Below are positions 8,843 to 16,705 of a DNA stretch of 38,721 bases, piece by piece. The position numbers were made by a program, and so were the translations under genes. The stretch lies in the NCBI GenBank assembly GCA_002421865.1, contig DISE01000075.1, forward strand, positions 11,738 through 50,458, given 5' to 3'. Positions within the stretch are counted from its first letter, which is position 1. Every line of letters begins with the position of its first letter. The notes under the pieces were generated by a model that was not told the DNA's origin, did no database searches, and was given only the letters and a program-made list of their open reading frames with translations. Source of the stretch: Castellaniella sp. UBA6218. GTDB lineage: Bacteria; Pseudomonadota; Gammaproteobacteria; Burkholderiales; Burkholderiaceae_B.

Positions 8843-9682
8843 TCATTGTGGCATCGGTGGCGCCGGAAGGCCAGCCGGCGGCGCTTCCAGGCGCCCATCG
8901 GCCCGCAGCCGCCCGCGTCCCCAGGCCGGAGCCGGGGCGTCCCGGCCTGCCGCCAGCATTGCCAGGAAAGCCGGCCGGGCCAGGGGCCGCGCGCCCAGGC
9001 TGGCCAGATGGGGGGTTTCCTGCTGGCAGTCGATCCAGGGCGCGCCCCGCGCCCGCAGGTGACGCACCAGGTAGGCCAGGGCGATCTTGCTGGCGTCGGC
9101 GGCCAGGCTGAACATGGATTCGCCGAAAAAGCACTGTCCCAGGCCGACGCCGTAGAGCCCGCCCGCCAGCCGGCCGCCGATCCAGGTCTCGACGCTGTGG
9201 GCGTGGCCCATTCGGTGCCAGGCGGTGTAGACGGCCATGATGTCCGGGGTGATCCAGGTGCCGTCCCGACCCTGCGCCGCGCCGGCTTCTTGCCATGCCA
9301 GCCCGGCGCGTGCGGCGCCCAGGCCGATGCGCGGGGCGCCGCGCCGGGCGCATCGGGCGATCACCTCGGGGAAGGCCTGGTTCAGGGTGACGCACAGGGC
9401 GGGAGCCGAGCCGACGGCGGCGGTCCGGTCGAACTGCCTGACGCGTTTGGCCAACGATCGGCCGAGGTGAAAATCCTCGCAGCGCAACACCATGCGCGGA
9501 TCGGGGCTCCACCACAGCACCGGTTCACCGGGGCTGTACCAGGGGAACAGCCCCTTGCGGTAGGCTTCGCTCAGCCGGGCGGGCGAAAGATCCCGTCCCG
9601 CCGCCGCCAGACCGCTGGCGGGTATCGGCGCGCGGGCCGGGTCGGGCAGGGGATCGTGGTCTTCGACCCAGACGATCGTCAT
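8843..9682 (-). CDS. aat: Leucyl/phenylalanyl-tRNA-protein transferase
   Basis: The 279-aa Aat enzyme adds Leu or Phe to proteins with N-terminal Lys or Arg, creating primary N-degrons for ClpS/ClpAP. The conserved N-terminal part FPWYSPGEPVLWWSPDPRMVL and the catalytic core are intact: WITPDIMAVYTAWHRMGHAHSVE followed by GLYGVGLGQCFFGESMFS and the CQQETPHLASLGA segment. It starts at ATG 9682 (MTIVWVEDHDPLP); an upstream extension would run into the Nudix gene. The C-terminal ~35 residues are Pro/Ala/Gly-rich and look dispensable. It lies 40 bases after the Nudix gene and 25 bases before bpt on the same strand. Confidence 0.95.
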   Translation of the reverse strand: MTIVWVEDHDPLPDPARAPIPASGLAAAGRDLSPARLSEAYRKGLFPWYSPGEPVLWWSPDPRMVLRCEDFHLGRSLAKRVRQFDRTAAVGSAPALCVTLNQAFPEVIARCARRGAPRIGLGAARAGLAWQEAGAAQGRDGTWITPDIMAVYTAWHRMGHAHSVETWIGGRLAGGLYGVGLGQCFFGESMFSLAADASKIALAYLVRHLRARGAPWIDCQQETPHLASLGARPLARPAFLAMLAAGRDAPAPAWGRGRLRADGRLEAPPAGLPAPPMPQ

Positions 9683-9722
9683 GGCGGCGTCGCAGCTCCG
9701 GCTGATGTCCCGTCCCGCCCGT

Positions 9723-10310
9723 TCAATCCGGAAACCGCAGATCGATGGCGTAGTGGTGGGTGGGAAAGCTGCCCTGGGCGCGGTCCCGCAGATAATGCTC
9801 CAGCGTCGTGCTGACCGTGCGGAAAGCCAGGTCGCGCCAGGGAATCTCGTCCAGACCGAAGAAGGCGGCCTCCAGGGTTTCCGGCCCCGGCGCCAGATGC
9901 GGCCCCAGGACATCGGCCAGGTAGTACAGATGGACCTGGTTGACCGAGGGCACATCGATCACCGTGAGCAGGGACCGGATCCGGATGCGCGCGCCGGATT
10001 CTTCCTGGTTCTCGCGCGCGGCGCCCTGTTCGGTGGTCTCGCCCAGTTCCATGAAGCCGGCCGGCAGCGTCCATTTGCCGTGGCGCGGCTCGATGGCGCG
10101 GCGGCACAGCAGCACCCGGTCGTTCAGGATCGGCACCACGCCGACCACGTTGCGCGGGTTCTGGTAGTGGACTGCGCCGCAGTGGGTACACAGGTCGCGG
10201 ATGCGGTTGTCGTCCGGCGGGATTTCCCGGCTGAGCGCATGGCCGCACTGCGAGCAGAATTGCTGGGAGCGGGGCGCGGGATGGTAGAAGGCGGGATCGG
10301 GCGAAGTCAT
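9723..10310 (-). CDS. Nudix hydrolase with zinc ribbon (NudC-like C-terminal type)
   Basis: A 195-aa protein with an N-terminal zinc ribbon (Cys19-Cys22 and Cys41-Cys44, CSQCGHALS and CTHCGAVHYQNP) and a Nudix domain. The Nudix box is complete at residues 85-107: Gly85, Glu91, Arg99-Glu100, Glu103-Glu104 and Gly106 in the order G-x5-E-x7-RE-x2-EE-x-G. Such proteins hydrolyse nucleoside diphosphates linked to another group and need Mg2+ or Mn2+. The zinc ribbon and the PRNVVGVVPILNDRVLLCRR stretch recall the NADH pyrophosphatase NudC, but the N-terminal domain of true NudC is missing and the usual SQPWPFPxS tail is absent, so the substrate is uncertain. It is the second gene of the minus-strand block that ends with pyrD. 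Confidence 0.87.
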   Translation of the reverse strand: MTSPDPAFYHPAPRSQQFCSQCGHALSREIPPDDNRIRDLCTHCGAVHYQNPRNVVGVVPILNDRVLLCRRAIEPRHGKWTLPAGFMELGETTEQGAARENQEESGARIRIRSLLTVIDVPSVNQVHLYYLADVLGPHLAPGPETLEAAFFGLDEIPWRDLAFRTVSTTLEHYLRDRAQGSFPTHHYAIDLRFPD

Positions 10311-10339
10311 AGGGGGATTTTAGCCTGCGGCAGGTTTTC

Positions 10340-10954
10340 TCATGGCCGGCGCACGAATCCCAGCGTGGCTTCGAGATCGCCGGCCGCCAGCAGGCCCAGC
10401 GGCGCATCCGTCGGGATGTCGCCCTCGCCGGCGCTGGCCAGCCGCACGGTGATCCCGGCGTGATCGGGCCGTTCCAGCCAGTCGTCCAGCGGCCGGCCGC
10501 CAGCCGTGCGCAGCGCGTCGATCACCCGGGCCAGGTCGCGGTCCGCCACCAGGCCGGCGCCCTGGCCGGAGCCGGAGTACAGGCGACCCTCGGGGTCCAG
10601 CCACCAGCGCGTCACGGGGCCATAGTCCCGGCCGGTGTGGGTCCGCAGTCTCGGGCGGCCCTGCGTGTCGGTGTCCAGATTCAGGATCCAGGGCGCGCCG
10701 TCCAGCCGCACGTAGACGCGTTGCGGGCCATTCTGGAAGAACCAGCGGCCCGTGTCGTCCGCCAGGTAGTTGCGGCCGATGAAGGCCACGATGTGCGGAC
10801 TGGTGATGGCTTCGCCGGGCTCCTCGTCCGGCGCGCCCCAGCCCCGTCCGTGGGGGTGCAGACGCCATTGTCCGCGCACGGACAGCGACAGCCAGCCGCG
10901 CACGGCCGGCACATCCGGCCAGCGGGCCATGGCGGCGATGACTTGATCGTCCAT
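10340..10954 (-). CDS. Conserved protein of unknown function (204 aa)
   Basis: A 204-aa soluble protein without signal peptide, membrane segments or recognisable catalytic motif. It opens MDDQVIAAMARWPDVPAVRGW and is rich in Trp, Arg and Gly; short repeats of a beta pattern (GRWFFQNGPQRVYVRLDGAPWILNL) suggest a compact beta fold. I recall similar proteins from other Burkholderiales annotated only as DUF or hypothetical and assign no function. The start is ATG 10954, just inside a divergent intergenic region shared with the M20 peptidase; the frame is open further upstream, but that part overlaps the peptidase start. It heads the minus-strand block, 29 bases before the Nudix gene. Confidence 0.75.
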   Translation of the reverse strand: MDDQVIAAMARWPDVPAVRGWLSLSVRGQWRLHPHGRGWGAPDEEPGEAITSPHIVAFIGRNYLADDTGRWFFQNGPQRVYVRLDGAPWILNLDTDTQGRPRLRTHTGRDYGPVTRWWLDPEGRLYSGSGQGAGLVADRDLARVIDALRTAGGRPLDDWLERPDHAGITVRLASAGEGDIPTDAPLGLLAAGDLEATLGFVRRP

Positions 10955-11066
10955 CTCGGTGTTCCGGATTGCAGTCGATCCGGGCAGTGTATCCGAGCCG
11001 CGCCCGCGCGGCGCCAGGCCCGGCGGGGCGTAGAATGGCCTTTTGGACGCATCGCCTGAACATATC

Positions 11067-12548
11067 ATGGATACCCCGCAGGCCTCCGCCTCTTCCGCCG
11101 GACTGGATCCCGCCGCCCTCCGGGCCTTCGTCGACGACACCTGGGACCGCGAGATCGTGCCCGCCCTGACGGACTACATCGCGGTTCCCGCCAAGAGTCC
11201 CGCCTTCGACGCCGAATGGGCGGCCCACGGCCACATCGACCGCGTGGTGGAAGAAGCCGCGCGTTGGGCGCGGACGCGGCGGATCCAGGGGCTGTCGATC
11301 GAGGTGATCCGCCTGCCGGGCCGCACGCCGGTCCTGTGGTTCGAGGCCCCCGCGACGCGGCGGGACGATGGCGACGCGGTGCTGATGTATGGCCACCTGG
11401 ACAAGCAGCCGGAATTTTCCGGCTGGCGCGCCGGCCTGGGGCCGTGGACGCCGGTGATGCGCGATGGCAGGCTCTACGGCCGGGGCGGCGCCGACGACGG
11501 CTACGCCGTCTACGCATCGCTGACCGCCATCGAGGCGCTGGACCGTCAGGGCGTCCCCCGTCCGCGCTGCGTCGGCCTGATCGAGACCTGCGAGGAATCC
11601 GGCAGCTACGATCTGCTGCCCTACATCGATGCCCTGCGCGACCGGCTGGGCCGCGTCGCCCTGGTGGTCTGCCTGGATTCGGGGGCCGGCAACTATGATC
11701 AGCTCTGGATGACGACCTCGCTGCGCGGCCTGGTGACCGGCACGCTGGAAGTCCAGGTGCTCGACGAAGGCGTGCATTCGGGGGATTCCAGTGGCGTGGT
11801 GCCATCCAGCTTCCGCATCCTGCGTCATTTGCTGGACCGTCTGGAGGACAGCGGCACGGGCCGCATCCTGCCGGAAAGCTTCCATTGCGAAATCCCGGCC
11901 GAGCGCGCCGAACAGGCCCGGGCGGCCGCCCGCATCCTGGGCGACGAGGTCTGGAAGCGTTTTCCCTGGAGTTGCGGCGCCGAGGGCGGCGTGGTCCTTC
12001 CCATGGCGACGGAGCCGCAACAGGCGCTGCTGAACCGCACCTGGAGGCCGGCCCTGTCCGTCACCGGGGCCGAGGGTCTGCCGCCACTGGCCAGCGCCGG
12101 CAACGTGCTGCGGCCGCGCACCGCTTTCAAGCTGTCCCTGCGTCTGCCGCCGCTGGTCGACGCCGGCGCGGCCGCCGTGACGCTGAAGCAGTTGCTGGAA
12201 CAGGACGCGCCCTACAGTGCCCGCGTCCTGTTCCAGCCCGATCCCGGAGTGGCCAGCGGCTGGAACGCGCCGGAGTCGGCCCCCTGGCTGCGCGACGCGC
12301 TGGACGCGGCGTCCAGGCGGTATTTCGATGCCCCCTGCGGCTACATTGGACAGGGCGGCACGATTCCGCTGATGAATCTGCTGCGCCAGGGTTTTCCGTC
12401 CGCGCAGTTCATGGTCTGCGGCGTTCTGGGGCCGCAGTCCAATGCGCACGGTCCCAACGAGTTCCTGCACGTGCCTTACGCCAGGCGTCTGACGGCGGCG
12501 GTGGCCCAGGCCATGGCGGCCCTGCCAGGAGCCCATGGCGATGCGTGA
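11067..12548 (+). CDS. M20-family metallopeptidase (dipeptidase/deacylase type)
   Basis: The 493-aa cytosolic zinc hydrolase has the M20 motifs: YGHLDKQPE (His110, Asp112), GRGGADDG (bridging Asp143 or Asp144) and ETCEESGS, with Glu176 as general base and Glu177 as ligand. The VLDEGVHSGDSSGVVPSSF segment is the dimerisation-domain motif, and LGPQSNAHGPNEFLHV supplies the last zinc histidine. It resembles the CNDP/dipeptidase-like branch rather than DapE or ArgE. The ATG at 11067 was chosen; an in-frame TTG at 11043 would add eight residues but sits close to the expected transcription start after TAGAAT (11031-11036). It overlaps the ZIP transporter gene by 14 bases, so the two are translationally coupled; a shared zinc link is plausible but is an inference. 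Confidence 0.9.
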   Translation: MDTPQASASSAGLDPAALRAFVDDTWDREIVPALTDYIAVPAKSPAFDAEWAAHGHIDRVVEEAARWARTRRIQGLSIEVIRLPGRTPVLWFEAPATRRDDGDAVLMYGHLDKQPEFSGWRAGLGPWTPVMRDGRLYGRGGADDGYAVYASLTAIEALDRQGVPRPRCVGLIETCEESGSYDLLPYIDALRDRLGRVALVVCLDSGAGNYDQLWMTTSLRGLVTGTLEVQVLDEGVHSGDSSGVVPSSFRILRHLLDRLEDSGTGRILPESFHCEIPAERAEQARAAARILGDEVWKRFPWSCGAEGGVVLPMATEPQQALLNRTWRPALSVTGAEGLPPLASAGNVLRPRTAFKLSLRLPPLVDAGAAAVTLKQLLEQDAPYSARVLFQPDPGVASGWNAPESAPWLRDALDAASRRYFDAPCGYIGQGGTIPLMNLLRQGFPSAQFMVCGVLGPQSNAHGPNEFLHVPYARRLTAAVAQAMAALPGAHGDA

Positions 12549-13470
12549 TGCGCAGGCCGTTGTGACGCCCTGGGTTCAGGCCTGGCGCCAGCAGTTGCGC
12601 GAGCATCGGGTCGCGGCCCTGGGTCTGGGGGTGGCGCTGCTGGCCGTGCTCTGGCTGCTGCTTTCCAGCGGCGCCGAATCGTTCACGGAAAGCAACCGGG
12701 GTTTCGTGGGGTACGCGGTCCTGGGCGGTGTCGCCGGATTCGGCGCCACGGCGCTGGGCGCGTTGCTGGCGCTGAGCCTTCGGTCCGTCGAAACGCGCGC
12801 CCAGGACTGCATGCTGGGATTCGCCGCCGGGATGATGCTGGCCGCCAGTTCATTCTCGCTCATCCTGCCCGGCCTGGACGCGGCCCGCGAACTGCTGGAC
12901 AGCGGCGCAGGTGCGGCGCTGACGGTCGCGATCGGGCTGGGCCTGGGCGTGTTGTTGATGCTGGGGCTGGATTACTTTACGCCTCATCAGCATGAAAATT
13001 CCGGCGCCCATGGCCCGGCTGCCGCGCGCATCGGCGGCGTCTGGCTGTTCGTGCTGGCCATCATTCTTCACAACTTGCCCGAAGGCATGGCGATCGGGGT
13101 GGGCTTCGCCCGAGGCGACCTCGCGGTCGGACTGCCCCTGACCACGGCCATCGCCATCCAGGACATTCCCGAGGGGCTGGCCGTGGCCCTGGCGTTGCGG
13201 GCCATCGGCTTGCCATTGGGCAAGGCGGTCCTGATCGCCGTCGCCTCCGGCCTGATGGAACCCTTGGGCGCCCTGGTAGGCGTGGGCATCGCCAGCGGCC
13301 TGCCGATCGCCTATCCGGTCAGCCTGGGCCTGGCGGCTGGCGCCATGATCTTCGTCGTGTCCCATGAGGTCATTCCCGAGACCCACCGCAACGGCCACCA
13401 GACGGCGGCCACCGTCGGCCTGATGTCCGGTTTCGCCGTGATGATGTTCCTGGATACCGCGCTGGGGTAG
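12535..13470 (+). CDS. ZIP-family divalent metal transporter (GufA type)
   Basis: A 311-aa inner-membrane protein with eight predicted helices. The metal-site motifs are in helices 4 and 5: HNLPEGMAIGVG (His179, Asn180, Glu183) and QDIPEGLAVALA (Gln209, Asp210, Glu213), as in ZupT and GufA, and the loop before them has a short His run (HQHENSGAH, about 151-159). These proteins import or exchange Zn2+ and sometimes Mn2+ or Fe2+. The first ~45 residues contain an extra hydrophobic segment (AALGLGVALLAVLWLLL) not present in E. coli ZupT. Start ATG 12535 overlaps the M20 gene; MRDAQ at 12541 is an alternative. No Zur box is seen because the gene lies within an operon. Confidence 0.9.
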   Translation: MAMRDAQAVVTPWVQAWRQQLREHRVAALGLGVALLAVLWLLLSSGAESFTESNRGFVGYAVLGGVAGFGATALGALLALSLRSVETRAQDCMLGFAAGMMLAASSFSLILPGLDAARELLDSGAGAALTVAIGLGLGVLLMLGLDYFTPHQHENSGAHGPAAARIGGVWLFVLAIILHNLPEGMAIGVGFARGDLAVGLPLTTAIAIQDIPEGLAVALALRAIGLPLGKAVLIAVASGLMEPLGALVGVGIASGLPIAYPVSLGLAAGAMIFVVSHEVIPETHRNGHQTAATVGLMSGFAVMMFLDTALG

Positions 13471-13740
13471 GGCGCCGCGCCTGACGGCGCATGTGCTATA
13501 CTTTATGAAGTTTGTCGCGACGTACAGAATGATTCCATCAAAAACGCGCGGCATACGATGATGATTTTCTTCCTTTGCCAGGCGTTCCCGGTCTGAGGGT
13601 TTTCGTTCCGGCATTCTCTCGTTCGCAGCGAACACCCCTGCGGACCAGCCCCAGGCAGATTTCAGCCGCGCGCTTTGCGCACCAGTCCTTATTGGTTTTA
13701 TCGGATGCCCGGCCATTGTCGCCGGCATCGAAAGGTTTAC

Positions 13741-13974
13741 ATGTATCCATCCATACAGGTCGGCAAGTACCTGGTTTCTCCCCTGGTCCGCCGCGATCAG
13801 GCCGGGCGTTATATCGCCTCCGTCTCGATTCGAAGCGGCCATGCCAGCATGACCCAGGACCGCCTGATGCGGTTCACGCCGTTTTTTGAATCCGCCCAGG
13901 CGGCGGTCGAATTCGCCAAGACCGAGGCTTTCAGCTATATCCGGGCGCGTTCGCTGCCCGCCGTGCCCGCGTAA
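13741..13974 (+). CDS. Small conserved-looking protein upstream of the cold-shock gene (77 aa)
   Basis: A 77-aa protein (MYPSIQVGKYLVSPLVRRDQ...) with a likely beta-beta-beta-alpha pattern: YLVSPLVR, RYIASVSIRS and RFTPFFES as strands, then AQAAVEFAKTEAFSYI as an amphipathic helix. It has GAAAGG six bases before the ATG and coding-like composition, and no signal peptide or membrane segment. I do not recognise a named family. The cold-shock gene follows 131 bases downstream on the same strand with no terminator between, so the two may share a transcript starting near a TATACT at 13497-13502. The preceding 270 bases (13471-13740) contain no other convincing gene. Confidence 0.6.
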   Translation: MYPSIQVGKYLVSPLVRRDQAGRYIASVSIRSGHASMTQDRLMRFTPFFESAQAAVEFAKTEAFSYIRARSLPAVPA

Positions 13975-14021
13975 CGACGCGGATGGGCGGCGGGAACATC
14001 GCATCCGTCCGGTCCTTAATT

Positions 14022-14105
14022 TGCGACAAATTGAAAGTGTGATTGTGTCGCATGCAGTAAACCCCCATAGTGGGGGTGGGGAAAGTTTCCCTATTACCTT
14101 TAGGA
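14022..14105 (+). promoter_or_regulatory. Structured leader of the cold-shock gene
   Basis: Three nested symmetries precede the start codon: TGCGACA (14022-14028) with TGTCGCA (14046-14052), a hairpin ACCCCCA-TAG-TGGGGGT (14061-14077), and the 13-base palindrome GGGAAAGTTTCCC (14079-14091). Such a leader could act as an RNA thermosensor, as in cspA of E. coli; that role is inferred. Confidence 0.5.
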
Positions 14106-14321
14106 ATGACATTGAATACAGAAATCGGCATCGTGAAATGGTTCAACAGCGAAAAAGGGTTCGGCTTCATCATGCCCGAATCCGGCGGCAAGGATCTTTT
14201 CGCGCACTATTCGGAGATCCAGGGCTCCGGCCACAAGTCCCTTGAAGAAAACCAGCGCGTTTCCTTTGTGTCCGCAGTCGGACAGAAGGGCCCGCAGGCC
14301 ACCAAGATCCAGATTCTTTGA
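14106..14321 (+). CDS. Cold-shock domain protein (CspA family)
   Basis: A ~70-aa single cold-shock domain that binds single-stranded RNA and DNA and melts RNA structure. RNP1 (KGFGFI) and RNP2 (LFAHYSEI in place of the usual VFVHFS) are present, after GIVKWFNSEKGFGFIMPESG. The start is uncertain: ATG 14106 directly abuts AGGA (14102-14105), too close for that to serve as its Shine-Dalgarno, whereas TTG 14112 has the same AGGA at six bases and gives MNTEIGIVKWFN, the usual family length. The gene ends before a strong terminator. Confidence 0.93.
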   Translation: MTLNTEIGIVKWFNSEKGFGFIMPESGGKDLFAHYSEIQGSGHKSLEENQRVSFVSAVGQKGPQATKIQIL

Positions 14322-14374
14322 TGTCCGGCGGATTCCCGCCTCCGGGCGGTGATCCGCGGGAAATCATGATGAGA

Positions 14375-14407
14375 CCGGGCCTCCTGAAACAGGAGGCCCG
14401 GTTTTTT
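14375..14407 (+). terminator. Terminator of the cold-shock gene
   Basis: A 12-bp stem CCGGGCCTCCTG (14375-14386) with its complement (14390-14401), an AAA loop and six T residues. Confidence 0.95.
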
Positions 14408-14477
14408 CTTTTCGAATGTGCGTGGGGGCCGGGCAAGCGGTGGGCGGGACTGCCCGGATCCCGGGCGACGCGGAAAT

Positions 14478-14508
14478 GAAAAAGGGCTTGCGTATGCAAG
14501 CCCTTTTT
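14478..14508 (-). terminator. Terminator downstream of tRNA-Cys
   Basis: Stem AAGGGCTTGC (14482-14491) with its complement (14496-14505) and a four-base loop. Runs of T are present on both strands, so it ends the minus-strand tRNA transcript and could also act on plus-strand transcripts. Confidence 0.85.
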
Positions 14509-14519
14509 CATTTGAATCC

Positions 14520-14593
14520 TGGAGGCGCAAGCCGGAATCGAACCGACGTACACGGATTTGCAATCCGCTGCATCACCACTCTGCCATTGCGCC
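14520..14593 (-). tRNA. tRNA-Cys (anticodon GCA)
   Basis: Read on the minus strand, the 74-nt sequence folds as a full cloverleaf: acceptor GGCGCAA pairs with TTGCGCC, discriminator T, encoded CCA, anticodon loop ATTGCAAA with GCA in the centre, and a T arm with GGTTCGATTCC. A TATAAT -10 lies at 14634-14639 (minus strand), giving a leader of about 35 bases. Confidence 0.96.
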
Positions 14594-14633
14594 GATGATG
14601 TCAGAGACCAGGAGTGACCTGGCCAAGTCCGCC

Positions 14634-14639
14634 ATTATA
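14634..14639 (-). promoter_or_regulatory. -10 box of the tRNA-Cys promoter
   Basis: A perfect TATAAT on the minus strand lies 41 bases upstream of the tRNA 5' end. No good -35 is visible at the usual distance. Confidence 0.6.
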
Positions 14640-14801
14640 CGATATTTCCCGTCACAGCATCGCCAGCGCCCCCGTCGCGCGGACGCGTCCGCCTGTCCCG
14701 GGCAATGCCGACCGCGCTCGGGTTCCCGGCGTCCCGGCGCGTCTTGGCCATGAGGGCATTGTTGTTAAGATGGCGCCTTTGACCGCATTCCGGGCCGACC
14801 C

Positions 14802-15938
14802 ATGGGAAACATGCTGCCGTTCATCACCGGCGCCATCTGGCTTTATGTCCTGGGACGCTTCGTCCGGCCCCTGCCGTGGCGGGTCGGCGCGCGGGCCGCC
14901 TTGGCGTTCGTGATCTTCCTGGTGGCCCAGTACCACTGGTTCACCCGCCACTTCTTCGGCTCGCTGGCTTCGCCGGAGTTGCCCCGGGCCGTTCTCCTCT
15001 GTCTGGGCTGGGCCTTCGGCGCCTTTCTGCTGCTGGGGATGCTCCTGCTGCTGCGCGACGTGGCGGGCGGGCTCGTGTTCCTGGTATCGCGCGGCGCGGG
15101 CCGGGCCGTCCTGAGCGGGCGGACATTGCATCGGTCGCTGGGTGCGCTGGCCCTGGTCCTGTCGGCCGTCGGCACCTGGCAGGCGGTCCGGGTGCCCGAT
15201 GTCAAGACGGTAACGATTGCGATCCCGGGCCTGCCGCCGGCCTTCGACGGCTATCGCATCGCGCAGCTGACCGATCTGCACGCCAGCCGGCTGCTGCCGG
15301 AATCCTGGATGGCGGCCGTGGTGGCCAGGACCAACGCCCTGGACGCCGACCTGATCGTGATCACCGGCGATCTGGCCGACGGCTTTCCCGAGGCGCGGGC
15401 GGCCGATGTGCGGCCCCTGGGCGACTTGCGCGCGCGCGACGGCGTGCTGGCGATTCCCGGGAATCATGAATACTACGCCGACTACCGAAGCTGGATGACC
15501 GCCTATCGCGCGCTGGGGCTGGGCATGCTGGAAAACGACCACGTGCTCATCCGGCGCGGCGGCGCGACGCTGGCGGTGGCCGGTCTCACGGACCGCCAGG
15601 CTGGGCGGTTTGGTCAGCCCCGTCCCGACCTGGACGCGGCCCTCAAGGGCCTGGAACCGGGCGTGCCGGTGATCCTGCTGGCCCATCGCCCCGACAGGGC
15701 GGCGCGGCATGCCCGGGCCGGCATCGCGCTGCAGTTGTCCGGCCATACGCATGGCGGGCAGATCCTGGGGCCGCATCTATTGACGCAATGGGTCAACAAG
15801 GGCTTCGTCTCGGGCCTTTACCGCCTGGGCGCCATGCGGCTTTACGTCAGCAACGGCGCGGGTTTGTGGAACGGCCTGGCGCTCCGCCTGGGGCGGCCGT
15901 CCGAGATCACCCGGATCGTCTTGAGGGCGGAGGAATAG
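14802..15938 (+). CDS. Membrane-anchored metallophosphoesterase (YkuE/YaeI-like)
   Basis: A 378-aa protein with four predicted N-terminal membrane helices (about residues 5-20, 30-45, 62-85 and 110-127) and a C-terminal calcineurin-like phosphoesterase domain. Metal-binding motifs are complete: TDLHAS (Asp158, His160), ITGDLADG (Asp190), GNHEYY (Asn221, His222) and GHTHGGQ (314-320). YaeI and YkuE relatives hydrolyse phosphodiesters at the membrane, and LpxH and LpxG share the fold, so a role on lipid or envelope substrates is plausible but unproven. The ATG at 14802 lacks a strong Shine-Dalgarno; MLPFITG at 14811 is an alternative. The TauE/SafE gene begins four bases after the stop, so the two form an operon. 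Confidence 0.88.
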   Translation: MGNMLPFITGAIWLYVLGRFVRPLPWRVGARAALAFVIFLVAQYHWFTRHFFGSLASPELPRAVLLCLGWAFGAFLLLGMLLLLRDVAGGLVFLVSRGAGRAVLSGRTLHRSLGALALVLSAVGTWQAVRVPDVKTVTIAIPGLPPAFDGYRIAQLTDLHASRLLPESWMAAVVARTNALDADLIVITGDLADGFPEARAADVRPLGDLRARDGVLAIPGNHEYYADYRSWMTAYRALGLGMLENDHVLIRRGGATLAVAGLTDRQAGRFGQPRPDLDAALKGLEPGVPVILLAHRPDRAARHARAGIALQLSGHTHGGQILGPHLLTQWVNKGFVSGLYRLGAMRLYVSNGAGLWNGLALRLGRPSEITRIVLRAEE

Positions 15939-15942
15939 GTCC

Positions 15943-16692
15943 ATGGAATCCTTTTGGGTGCTGGCTGGCGCCGGCTTTGCGGCCGGCGCCATGAATGCAC
16001 TGGCCGGCGGCGGTTCCTTCGTCAGTCTTCCGGCCCTGATCGCGGTCGGCGTGCCGCCGGTACTGGCCAATACGACCAGCACGGTGGCGCTCTATCCGGG
16101 CAGCATGGCCAGTGCCTGGGCCTATCGCGACAATCTGTCCGGGGTGGGCGAGGTGCCTCTGAGGCCGCTGCTGATCGTGACGGTGCTCGGCGGCATCGCG
16201 GGCGCCCTGCTGTTGCTGAACATGCCGTCCCGATCTTTCAACGCGGCGCTGCCCTGGCTGCTGCTGGCGGCCACGTGCGCCCTGGGGTTCGGGCGGCGGA
16301 TCGGGGAATGGATACGGACCCGCTGCCGCCTGCGGCCCGCGGTGGTGCTGTGCCTGCAGTTCTGTCTGGGAGTCTACGGCGGCTATTTCGGCGGGGCGGT
16401 GGGCATCATGATGGTCGCGGTGTGGGGCCTGCTGGGCGCGCACGATCTCAAGCGCATGAGCGGGCCGCGCGTCCTGATGGTGACGGCGGCCAACACCATG
16501 GCGGTGCTGATCTTCATCGCCGCCGGCGCCGTGGACTGGCCGGCTGCCGCCGTCATGCTGGTGACCGCCAGCCTGGGAGGCTACGCGGGGGCGATCGCGG
16601 GCAAGCGTATCCCGGGGCCGGTGGTCCGCTACGGGACGCTGGTCTTGACCGCCTGCATCACCGTGGTGTTTTTCGTGCGGGCCCAAGGCTGA
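15943..16692 (+). CDS. TauE/SafE-family membrane permease
   Basis: A 249-aa protein with about eight helices and the family's paired motifs AGAMNALAGGGSFVSLPALI near the N-terminus and GGYFGGAVGIMM in the second half. TauE/SafE (DUF81) proteins are thought to export sulfite, sulfoacetate or related organosulfur anions, but most members are untested. Start ATG 15943 with GAGG about ten bases upstream. It is probably co-transcribed with the metallophosphoesterase gene just before it and converges on the ABC exporter gene with 13 bases between the two stops. Nothing in the neighbourhood indicates a sulfur substrate. Confidence 0.88.
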   Translation: MESFWVLAGAGFAAGAMNALAGGGSFVSLPALIAVGVPPVLANTTSTVALYPGSMASAWAYRDNLSGVGEVPLRPLLIVTVLGGIAGALLLLNMPSRSFNAALPWLLLAATCALGFGRRIGEWIRTRCRLRPAVVLCLQFCLGVYGGYFGGAVGIMMVAVWGLLGAHDLKRMSGPRVLMVTAANTMAVLIFIAAGAVDWPAAAVMLVTASLGGYAGAIAGKRIPGPVVRYGTLVLTACITVVFFVRAQG

Positions 16693-16705
16693 GCCCGGTG
16701 CGGGG

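Noticed and set aside
13575..13889. Small plus-strand frame before the cold-shock gene in another phase
   Set aside because: It overlaps the better 77-aa frame, lacks a ribosome-binding site and has Arg/Pro-rich composition.
14419..14430. GCGTGGGGGC near the cold-shock terminator as a further repeat copy
   Set aside because: Only about ten bases match the repeat end; chance similarity in GC-rich DNA is likely.
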